Assembly: GCA_030522415.1 (NCBI GenBank)
Contig: CM060121.1
Coordinates: forward strand, 18,504,642-18,568,641
Origin: Channallabes apus
Lineage: Eukaryota > Chordata > Actinopteri > Siluriformes > Clariidae
Length of the DNA stretch: 64,000 bases
Direction of reading: 5' to 3'
In this document: positions 10,201 to 22,200 of the stretch, piece by piece
Numbering within the stretch: position 1 is the first letter of the stretch
Layout of the letters: each line of letters opens with the position of its first letter
Made by a program: the position numbers and the translations under genes
The notes under the pieces: model-generated
Database searches by the model: none
Told to the model about the DNA's origin: nothing
Seen by the model: the letters and a program-made list of their open reading frames with translations, nothing else

Positions 10201-13200
10201 CTAAATGTGTCTAGTTTTGTTATTTTTTAATCATTCTACGGTGGACACATTTTAGATTTTTTTTACGAAATCTGATCCTCACTACATAGCTGTTCTTCAG
10301 GCTTATGTTCTTAATGTCTGCTTTGTTGTGTGGCACAAAAGCATGCATGTTTTAATTTTGCACTTGCCGTATATGTTGTTACGTTGTCAGTGATGTTTTT
10401 TTTTTTTTTTCCCGAAACTTGAAAATAAGGACATACCATTGGCAAAAACCCATTACTCACTGTTATTTTGGATTTTCATCTGTTAACACATTTGTTGGAT
10501 TATTGTGTTTCAGTAAAATAAATAAAAAGTACTGCATTCTGTGGTCATTTGATGAAAGAAGAATTTACTTTGGATTTTCAAATTTTTTCATTTTAATATA
10601 TTAATATTTTTAATACAACTATGGTTTTAAGTTCATTTGACTTATAATATTAAAATTTATGATTATTGTACTTTTAAGTGGCCTCAAATTTTTTTCTATT
10701 GCTGATTACTTAAACCATTTAAGTGTATAAAACTTTAAAAGTTTAATTTCTGACTATTGACCATTTGTGTTGACTATACTTAAATAAATAATTTTTTCCT
10801 ACTGTCAATAACTTAAAAAAATTGAGGCAATCACTTGACGCAAATGGTTTAAGTACAGCCAACTTATGCAGGTTTACACTGTGGTGTCTCTCTTTCAGAA
10901 TTTATCCAGGAATTAGCATGATAAACATGTCTGTTTTCAGCTTTTGTATAAAAAATATACTCAATGACATAAACCATTATTATTATAATATACAGTATTT
11001 GTTGTATATTCACTTCACCTTTACAGAAATAAAGTTGTTTGACTTGTAAACATGACCAAAATAGAATGTTATCATATTGAATTTTTTTTTTTGATGTTGA
11101 GTGATGATGATTTAATGATGTTTATATAATAACATTGATAGCATTTGGACACGACAAGTTACTACTATTCAATTCAATTAAATTCAGTTTTATTTGTATA
11201 GCGCTTTTAACAATTGACATTGTCTCAAAACAGCTTTACACAATCAAAAGAATTATTTAAGTTTGTATGGAATGTGAATGTGTATGAATCAAAATGTTCA
11301 GATAGTCCCTGGTGAGCAAGCCCGAGGGCGACAGTGGCAAGGAAAAACTCCCTGAGATGGTAATAGGAAGAAACCTTGAGAGGAACCAGACTCGACAGGG
11401 AACCCATCCTCATCTGGGTGAAACAGATAGCAGGAAATGATCTGCATTTATACAGTGTTAAGTGTTAGTTTCAGCTATAATAGTTGATGTTAATTGATGT
11501 TATAATACTTGATGTAAAATGGAGTCCAGTAGTTATTCGAGACTCAGATAGACTTGTAGAAAGTTCCAGTCCTGAACTATCGATTTGTCAAGTCCTCAGA
11601 GAAACAGCTGACAACACCAGTCGAGGCCAGAACCATCTTCTAAGTAGATAGAATCATCCCCAGACACCAGGCGCATCCTAAAGAGACACACGGGGCATCC
11701 ATGCGATGAGACCTCCAACCAGAAACCGGGCACCAGGATGGATCAGACAGGTCCGGAGGGCAGAGGGAGTCTGGATCACTGGCAGCTCAGGAACCACATG
11801 TGTAGCTCGACAGAGAGAGAGAGAGAAAGAGTGAAAGGGGGAGACAGGGGGAGAGAGGAAAGAGAAAGAGGGGGAGGAAGAGAAGAGGAGGAGTGATTGC
11901 AATTAGGTAATGTCACAGTCACAATGTCTAATGTGAATGTATATTTACTGTAGAGTGCAAGCAGGGACTCCGGCAGGACTAACTATGACAGCATAACTAA
12001 AAGGGAGAGCCAGAAGGAAACACAAACATGAGGGCTCCCTGAGATGTAAAGCAAACAATCACCTCACCGTCAACAAACCTGAGTGATCAAATGAGACTGA
12101 GGAAGACAGCATCTAAAACATACCAGTTCACCATAATACTCTACGTCCATGAGTCCCCCAGATCTGCTCCTTTACCTTATGGCAAATCTATTTATAAAAT
12201 TGCTTGGCTAAATAAATAGGTTTTGAGCCTAGACTTAAACACTGAGACTGTGTCTGAGTCCCGAACACTATTTGGAAGACTATTCCATAATTTTGGGGCT
12301 TTGTAAGAAAAAGCTCTGCCCCCAGCTGTAGTTTTCATAATACGCGGTACTGACCAGCAGCCTGCATCCTTTGACCGAAGTAGGCGTGGCAGATCGTAAG
12401 ACACTAGCAGTTCGCTCAGATACTGCGGGGCGAGACCATTTAATGCCTTATACTGTATGTCAAGAGTAGTATTTTAAAATCAATGCGAAATTTCACAGGG
12501 AGCCAATGCAGTGAAGATAGGATAGGGGTGATGTGCTCATATCTTCTGGTTCTAGTGAGGACTCTCGCTGCTGCATTCTGGACTAGCTGATGCTTGTTTA
12601 TGCACCTAACTGAACAACCAGACAGTAAGGCATTACAATAGTCCAACCTAGAAGTGATAAAAGCATGAACTAGTTTTTCTGCATCGTTTAGCGACAATAT
12701 ATTTCTTATTTTGGCGATATTTCTGAGGTGAAAGAATGCTATCCTGGTGATATTATCTACATGAGCTTCAAATGAAAGGCTGGAATCTATAATCACGCCG
12801 AGGTCTTTTACTGTTGCACTTGACGGAACAGAAAGGCCATCTAAAGTTACGGTGTGATCTAAGATTTTACTTCTACCTGTATGCGGTCCTATGACTAGAA
12901 CTTCTGTCTTATCCGGATTAAGCAGAAGGAAGTTAATTAGCATCCAATTTCTTATGTCCTGCACACATTGCTCAACTTTAGTAAGATGGTTTTTCTCATC
13001 AGGTTTTGTTGAGACGTATAGCTGTGTGTCGTCAGCATAACAATGAGAACTAATACCATGCGTACGGATTATGTTGCCCAGAGGAAGCATGTAAAGGGAA
13101 AAAAGCAGTGGGCCTAAAACTGAACCCTGCGGAACGCCAAACTCCACTAGAGAACATGCAGAATAATCACCATTTAAGTCTACATACTGATAACGATCGG

Positions 13201-16200
13201 TCAAATAGGATCTGAGCCAGGAGAGGGCTGTACCCTTAATTCCTACTACATTTTCTAATCTGTGAAGAAGAATAGCATGATCAATAGTGTCAAAAGCTGC
13301 ACTGAGGTCGAGTAATACAAGCATAGTTACACAACCCTGATCAGAGGCCAATAGGAGGTCATTTACTACTTTAACGAGTGCTGTTTCTGTGCTGTGATGA
13401 GGCCTAAATCCTGACTGATACAGTTCATGTATGCCATTTCTATGTAGATATGAGCATAGCTGCTCCGCTACTCCGCTATCTTTTCCAGAATCTTAGAGAT
13501 AAAGGGGAGGTTTGATATTGGCCTGTAATTGGACAGCTGACAGGGGTCGAGGTCAGGTTTCTTAATTATTGGTTTAATAACTGCTACTTTAAAAGATTTT
13601 GGAACATAACCAATGCTGAGTGAGGAATTAATTATTCTCAACAGCGGTTCTGTTATTACTGGTACTATCTGTTTAAGAAAATGTGTCGGTATAGGATCTA
13701 ATATACAGGTTGATGAATTTGCAGAAGAGATGAGTGAAATTAGTTCATTCTCTTTAAGAGGAGTAAAGTATTCTAGGTTTGAATCTGACATGGCTAGGTT
13801 AACATCTGTATCAATTACATTGTTTGGTTTCAAAGCCTCAGTTTTATGCCTGATATTTACAATTTTATTATTAAAAAAGTTCATGAAGTCCTCACTATTG
13901 CATGATGTTGTTGTGGAGATTTCTGTAGTGGTCTTATTTCTGGTTAATTTGGCTACGGTATTAAATAAAAATCTAGGATTATTTTTATTTTCTTCTATAA
14001 GAGTGGAGAGATACGTTGATCTAGCTACACTAAGAGCTTTCCTATAGTTCAGGATGCTCTCTTTCCATGCTATTTGAAATACCAATAATTTAGTTTGACG
14101 CCATTTACGCTCTAATTTCCGAGCAGTCTGTTTTAAAGTGCGCGTGTGATCGTTATACCAGGGAGCGAGTTTCTTATCTCTAATAATTTTTCTTTTAGCT
14201 GGAGCTACATTATCTAAGGTACAACGAAGTGTCGACTCTAAATATTCAGTCGCCTGATCAAGTTCTGTGGGGTCAGACGGTGGCCTAATCAAAGTTGGTA
14301 ACTCTGGGAGATTACTGATAAAACTCTGTGTGGTAGTTGATGTGAATGTACGTTTAATACAGTAGCACGGTGCTATGCGTACATTATCACTGTGACACAC
14401 TTGAATGGAGACAAGATAGTGATCTGAGATAATTTCAGACAGTGGAATTGTGAATACATTTCTTATAATTAATCCGAAGAATATTACTAAATCTAAAGTG
14501 TGACCTGCTTTATGAGTGGGTCCTACTACACACTGATTTACGCCTACGGAGTCCAGTATGGATATAAATGCTGTTCTCAGAGGGTCTTCTGGATTCTCAA
14601 AATGAATGTTAAAATCTCCAGCAATTAACACTTTGTCTACAGAAACGAGCAGGTCTGAGATGAAATCCGCAAATTCACTAAGAAATTCAGAATATGGCCC
14701 TGGAGGTCTGTAAATTATAATTAGTGGAATCGACTGAGCTGATTTAATATACTTAAATAGACTTATGTTACTATAGAGAATTTCAAATGAGTTAAATTTG
14801 TGTCCGGGTTTTTGTACGATAAACAGATTATCATCATGAATAACTGCGACGCCTCCTCCTCTACCAGTTAACCGAGGCTGGTGTATGTAGCTGTATCCAG
14901 GAGGACTAGCTTCATTTAGAGCTACATACTCATCCTGTTCAATCCATGTTTCAGTTAAACAGAGTATATTAAATGCCTGATCTGTGATAATTTCATTAAC
15001 AATAACTGCTTTTGATGCGAGAGATCTAATATTTAACAATCCTAGCTTCAGATCAGAGGTGCTGGCTGCGCATTCAGTATGATCTGAGTTTGTGGTTTTT
15101 ATGTTAATTAAATTATTGAAACAGACTTTCTGAGTCTTTCTACATTTTTGCTTAGATCGGGGAACAGACACAGTCTCAATATGGTGAACCCTGAGTGACG
15201 ACTCTATGCAGCTAGCAGACGGTTGGTTTAGCCTGTCTGTCTGCTCCCTGGCCTGGGCTCTGGATTGTCACCGATTAACTAGACCTCTACTGAGACTATG
15301 AGCTATACTGGAGGAAATGAGAGCAGCACCTTCCCGAGTGGGATGGACACCGTCCCGCCCTAACAGGCCAGCTTTGCCCTCAAAGGTCTTCCAATTATCT
15401 ATGAAGCCCACATTATTTTTGGAGTACCACCTGGACATCCAGCGGTTCAGCGACCATAACCTGCTGTAAGCTATGTCGCCACGTCTCATTGGGATGGGAC
15501 CAGAGCATATTACTTCATCGGACATCACCTTCGCTAATTTAAACACCTCTGTAAAGTTACTCTTACTAACCTCTGACTGACGAAGGCGTATATCGTTAGC
15601 TCCAGCATGTACCACTATCTTAGAGAACCTGTGCTGTCCTAGAGCCCTAAGATTACCTGCTATGTCCGGTGCTCTGGCTCCCGGGATACACCTAACCACA
15701 GCCGCTGGCGCCCCTAAAGGTCTAGCTAATGTCACGTGTCTCAGTATAGAGTCTCCTATAACCAGAGCTCTTTCAGGTTTCTCAGCGGGTGCATCACTGA
15801 GGAGAGCAAACCTGTTGGACACGTGAAGTGCAGAGGAGGTGTGCTCCGGTGGGCTAGCCTTAGCGTTAGCTTTGGCTGAACGAGTATGCCGCCGAGTCGT
15901 CACCCACTCGCCCCGCTGTGAGGGCTCTAATGTCGGAGTCGGGGGCTGATTATCTCTGCCTGTGGCACCCAGACTGTCCGCTACGGGAATAACGCTGCTC
16001 TCACACTGTCTAACACTCTCTAAAGTCTGGATGCGCTCCTCTAACCCTGATATCTTCTCCGTCAGAGTGCTCACTAACACACACCTATCACAAATAAAAT
16101 TATCACTAATGACGGAGGAAGAATGTCTAAACATCCTGCACTCTACACACTGAACAAGCTGAACGGTAGACATTATAACGTACCTCTGTGTCGGAGTTTT

Positions 16201-19200
16201 TAGTTGTTTGGAGATGAATTCCGTTTGTTGTTCTTAGACGAGGAAACTCGCGCGTTGCGAAACTTTCGCGGCAACGATACGAAAACAGGAAGCTACTACT
16301 GTTGCAACATTGATAAAACCTAATTAAACCCGAGAATTCTTTTTATTCATGTAAAATATTTATTCTAAAGTATAAAGTGAAAATAAAACAAATCTGCACT
16401 TTATCTTTGAAAAGAATCATGGCTACTGTATAGTGATTGAGACCAGAGAGAGGAGAAAAGGAAGTGGGGGGGAAAGGGGCCTGGTGTGTAGGATGACTTT
16501 TACACACACACACACACACACACACATACACCCCAGTTTACCGAATAGAGACTCAGAATAAAAACTGGGGTGTGTGTGTGTGAAAGTCGTCCTAAACATA
16601 GGAACGCTTGCAAACCGGGTTACTCGCAATCCCACTGTATCTCCTAATGGCATTGTGGTTTAAATTTGGTGTATTCCTTTTGACAAATTCCCCAATCATT
16701 TTTACCTGATTCTCCCTATATTTAACATTTACATTTTACAACTACTGTGCTTGCTTTATCTTTATTCTTTTGCATAGATCGGTTCATGACCACAGCCCTT
16801 CTGCTTCAAGTTATGTCCGTGGCCCTTCTTCTGTGTCTCCCCTCTCTCTGACTGTTGGGCAAAGTCTACAGTCAACAGTAGACAAATGGCCTGACCGAGA
16901 GGCTGTGGTCTTTCTTGAAGATGGAGTTCGAAAAACATTCTCTCAGTTTCAGGATGAAGTAGGTTCTGTTAATCATTTAATTCTTTTTTATGATCAGTTA
17001 AACGGTAACAGTAAAATGGTTGATTTCTGACACCATGACCATCTTAACAATGTCGTTTGCCTTGATTTAAAATCTATTTGTAGGTGGATCATTTGGCTGC
17101 CGGTCTTCTTGCACTCGGCTTGAAGAAGGGTGACAGGCTCGGCATCTGGGGACCAAACACTTATGAATGGATCTTGTTCCAGTTTGCCACGGCAAAAGCT
17201 AGAATCATCATGGTAAATGTGTTAATACATTTTTATTAATTAAGGTGTTCTATTTATTGTGTAGTATTATTTTTTATTTATTAACCTCTTAACACCCAAG
17301 CTTTAATTTCGCATGGGATTAGTAGGACCTAATAATTATACAATCTATCCTTGTCTTTGACCAGAAAACTGAGTTTGACCCCCTATTGAGTTTCTACTAA
17401 TTAGTGTATTTTGCTTTTGCTACCATGAAATGATGCTATAAAGTGTCTACTAATTTAGACAGAATGTGAAAATGCACTTCTGGTTGGATGCTACTTGTAC
17501 CTACATGTGCAGTCACAATAAAGTTGAATCTAATCTAATCTAATCTAATCTAAGGTGCTGCAAACCCAGTGTGTTGATGTCTCCATATGAGCAGGCAGGG
17601 ACCCAGGGGGTTGAGATTTTAAGCAAAAGTGCACAAATACAAGAGACAATATCATAAATGTAAACTTTTAACTATTGTAAGACAACATATGAAATATATT
17701 ACTTATTATTTCATATATATTAAAGACACTGAAACCAACAGAATAGCCTATGCTCGACAAAGTGAAATAAAAACGTTACATTCCTTAACCAGCATCAAGG
17801 GGCTCTCACACAGGCCGAATCGCTTGTCTAAAACACTTGCTCGTTCTAACATGCACATGGAAGAAGGCTGCGTCGATGAATAACAAACTGAAACTCTACA
17901 CCGAACGTTTTTAAATAAACACACAGCAGTCATCGGTATTATTTTCGGGTTTAATGGTTTAAGATTTCTTACTACCTGCAGAGTAAAGCTCGGGCTTCTT
18001 GAGAGCTTCTGCTAGAAGTGGTTAACTTTTCATTATGAAAATTTTCACTGTGTGTTCTTAATGAGAGAATAAGGTTAGCTGTGTTAAAGTTTTTGGCAGA
18101 CGTTGCCCTTTGCTTTAGAAAAAAACTTTGCATATTGCAAATTTTATGTATTTTTTAAAAAGAGACTTGGTAATATTCCCAGACTGGCGACGGCATGTTA
18201 ATGTCATGTAATGTGGATTCATGTACTTTGCACCATCACAATATTATCGGGTTTATGTGATCAGCCAGTGGAGAGACAGCAATTCATTCATTCATTCATT
18301 TTCTATACCGCTTAATCCTGTGTTCAGGGTCGCGGGGGACCTGGAGCCTATCCCAGGAGACAACCAATCTGTAAAAAAAACAAAAGAAAAAAGTGATTAA
18401 CATGATACCTATCGGCGGCCGGATGATCGATGCATTCTTTTTTTTTGTTTTTTTTTACTGTTGGAAAAATGTATATTTATAAAATGGTGGATATTAACCC
18501 AAAGCTCTTTTCAGGTGTCTTTGAATCCAGCTTATACAGTCAATGAGTTGGCGTTTGCCCTGAGGAAGGTGCGATAAAAAACGTTTTTATAATAATAATT
18601 ATTATAATTTTATTGTCTTGTATTTGTATTTTGCATACAGTACTGCTTATGAAAAGTCTTAAGCCACTCCTAATTTCTTCATTTTAAATTTATATAAAAA
18701 AGGGAAACAAAAGTTTTCCTGTGACAGGCTGCAAAATGGCTAAAAATATAATTTAAAAACTGGTTGCTTAGGTAAAAACTTCATCATCAACCTCATTTCT
18801 CCTCTCATCTGTGCCAACACCTCAGCATTCAGCATCACCAGTATATTAATTCCCGGCCTGATCATTTGTCATTATCCGCACCTGTTTCTCACTGGTTCAT
18901 GCCTTACAGTTTTACAGTTCTTGCATAATTCATAGGCCACTGTGGCTTAACAAATAAAATACATTTATCTGAAACTGGTCAGGTACAGGGACTGGACTGA
19001 AAATGAAAGCCCAAAAAGTCCTTCAGGAAACCTGGAGAACTATTCCTCAAGATTATATTAAAATACAAGAAAGTCTGTGTCTTCGAAGGAAAATAAGAAA
19101 TGAGTGGAGGCTCAAGACATTTGGCTTAGTATTGTATGTATTTTTCATGTATATTCATTAGCACAAATTTAATACATGCCTTTTAAAGATTGTGAACTTA

Positions 19201-22200
19201 CAGTAAAGTGCCAAATGTGTACTGCTATGTCAATATTTGTTAGAGAAGAAATGTCTTCAATATGGTAGAATTTTAGAATTGTAATCTAAAGAGTTTATAC
19301 CATAGTGATATTGAATTCTAGGTTACTATCATCTTTGTACTTTTTTCTATATATTTATATGGTATATTTCTATATATCAATCCACAGTTGTACCTGAAAT
19401 CATTTCTTTTACTCACTCACTCACTCACTCACTCACTCACTCTCACTTAATGTCTATTCCGCTTTATCCTGAGTAGACTTAGGGCACAAGTTCTGGGTAC
19501 ATCCTGAACCAATCCATCGCAGAGCACACATACTGTATGCACACTTAAACGCTCATTCACGCACTACGGCCAGTATGGGAACATTAATTAGCCTAATCTG
19601 AATGTCTTTGAACTGTGTGAGGAAACCGTCGCACCCGGAGGAAACCCACCAAGCAACATGCAAACTTGGCAGGAATTAAACCCAGAAAATGGAGGTGCAA
19701 GGCATTGCACCTTTTATTACTACAACCACACCTATTATTTCTATAGTAGCAACTAATTCACAGGGTCTGATAGAACAGAATCTGATGTTTCTGAAATGTA
19801 AACAGATTAAAATTTTGTATCTGTTGATTTGATATTTAATGAGGTGTTTATTTAGCATTATTGGGAGGAATCTCCAGTCTAAATCCCTTGTAATAGTCAG
19901 CGGTACAGTAAAACTGCAACTGCATTCTTTTATGCATACATGACAGAGGATTTATTTGTTTCTTTGCAACATAAAATGCTGTAATAAAGAAAGAAAAAGA
20001 AGTGGGAACGAATAGTAAAACCAGTAATAAAAACATACTCTTATTGAAAAGACTGATACAGGTGCATTATGCAATAGACCTCATTGTGTTTTCTTTCTTA
20101 CATATTATGCTTAAATTTTACAGTGTGTTGTTTTCCTTTAAATACAGGTGCAGTGCAATGCAGTGGTATGTCCTACACAGTTCAAGAGTCAAAGGTTTTA
20201 TGATATACTGGGACAGATCTGCCCAGAACTCAACACTGCTGTGACTGGTAGTATTAGAAGTGCCAGGTGGAGCAGCCAAATAACATTATACTTCTTAACA
20301 ATTTTTTGTTTCAAAATGCTTAACTAATTTGCGTATGGACATTTAGATTGCCAGATCTGCGAAATGTGATTGTGACAGACACCAAGGAGCCTGGGATGTT
20401 GCACGTGGATGATGTGATGCAAGCAGCAGAGAGACGACACCACCAGCAGCTGGAGAGCTTACAGAGGATCCTAAACCCTGAAGAGCCCATCAACATTCAG
20501 TTCACATCGGTATGATGGCAAATAGTATATACCATAATCTATGATAAAAAGCGTGCATTTGTTTAATTTAAATTTAGCAAAATGAAAACTATGTACCATG
20601 CAAACTTATAAAACTCCTCAGAAAATTGCCTCAGGAAAAAAATAGCTTTAAGACATGTCATAGCAGCTACCATGGCTTTGCACACCTAATGAGTTTGTTT
20701 CCAGTACAGTACATCAGAACAAATTGTTGGCCGCTGTTCAGCCCTGTTCACTTGGAGATTATCCCGGGGGTTTTGAGTGCTTGATGAAAACATAATGCAC
20801 GAGGGGCATTCAAACCAAAATTCAAAACCGTCTCAGGGAGTTTTTCCTTGCCACTGTCGCCCTCAGGCTTGCTCACCAGGGAATATCTGAACATTTTGAT
20901 TCATACACATTCACATTCCATACAAACTTAAATAATTCTTTTGATTGTGTAAAGCTGTTTTGAGACAATGTCAATTGTTAAAAGCGCTATACAAATAAAA
21001 CTGAAATAAAACTGAAACCAGAGAGGCTTTTAATTGTGCAGAATAACACACAGTAATGAGAATTAAAACTCCATTTATTTATCTATATAATCCTCTGCTA
21101 CACTAATGTATTTGGACATGGCAATAACATGGAATGATCATGTGTACAGGGCCCACAGACAAACTGGCACCAAGTTTTCTGTTGACTTTCAAGGATCAGA
21201 GTGTTTCGGGAGCAAATGCAGTGAGCTCAGCCACAGACATGCGGCCTTCTTTTAGACTTTTTCTTTATTCAGATAACTTGGGTTCGCTCAGTGGTTGTGG
21301 CATTGAACTATAGTTCAAATCCAAATCCATGATGGCCAAGTTGTCCCTGTTGGGCCCTTGAGCAAGGCCCTTAAACCTCATCTGCTCACATGTATAATGA
21401 AATACAAATCGCTCTGGATAAGGGCGTCTGCCAAATGCCTAAATGCAAATAAGAGTCTCGTCACCCGACTGTGCTTGAAATCTTCTGTGAATGTCACTCA
21501 TTTTTACAGTTTCATTCACTAGAAATCCTTGCTCAAGTCTTTGCTTGAGTTGAACATTTCTCTGTTTCCATTCCACAGGGTACAACAGGGACTCCAAAAG
21601 GTGTCACCCTGTCTCATCACAACATTATAAACAATGCATATTTTATTGGGCTGCGCATGGGCTACAGATGGAGAGTGAGCTTTCCTTATGAATCAATTAT
21701 AATTTAAGATATAGTTTACTGGATATTATTTCAGAGCAATTAAGTATAGTTGACTATTGATGTGAATCTTGTATAACGTACCATTATCTCCAGACAGAGG
21801 TGCGAGTTTGCATTCCTGTGCCCATGTACCACTGCTTTGGATCAGTTCTGGGTGGAATGTGCATGGCTGTACATGGCATCACATTGGTCTTTCCTTCAGC
21901 TGCCTATAATGTACAGGCAAACTTGGAAGCTATTCAGGAAGAGAAGTATAGTTGGATTCACTGATATTTGTGTAGTAGAATAAAATAAAAATATAACCGG
22001 CCAGTAAATTTCTTTATTGGCAAGGCCAGCAGTTTTTTTTTATTTATTGCCTTTAATTGCATTTAGAAATTATTCTGGGTATTGTTTTTCAGATGCACAG
22101 TTATCTATGGTACTCCAACAATGTACATTGATCTGCTGAGTCAGAGAAATGTTGAGAATAAGAACCTGTCCTCACTTGAAACAGGTAAAAGTTTAGTCAT

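Larger units (their letters stand above)
11163..16300 (-). mobile_element. L2-clade non-LTR retrotransposon, near full length
   Basis: Read on the minus strand, a short 5'UTR (about 16174-16300) is followed by ORF1, a 96-bp gap, ORF2 and a 3'UTR of about 1 kb that ends in the tail caattgttaaaagcgctata and (attgaatt)n at 11163-11185. ORF1 carries an esterase-like domain; ORF2 carries an AP endonuclease and a reverse transcriptase. The RT spacing and the [13 protein letters not shown] and YADDTQLY motifs fit the L2 group. ORF2 is frameshifted twice, so this copy cannot move by itself. It lies in acsf2 intron 1, antisense to the gene. No clear target duplication was found, as is usual for L2. 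Confidence 0.92.

Noticed and set aside
11150..16330. Target-site duplication of the L2 element (gttactacta against gctactactg)
   Set aside because: The match is imperfect and its position relative to the 5' end is uncertain; L2 elements often lack clear duplications.
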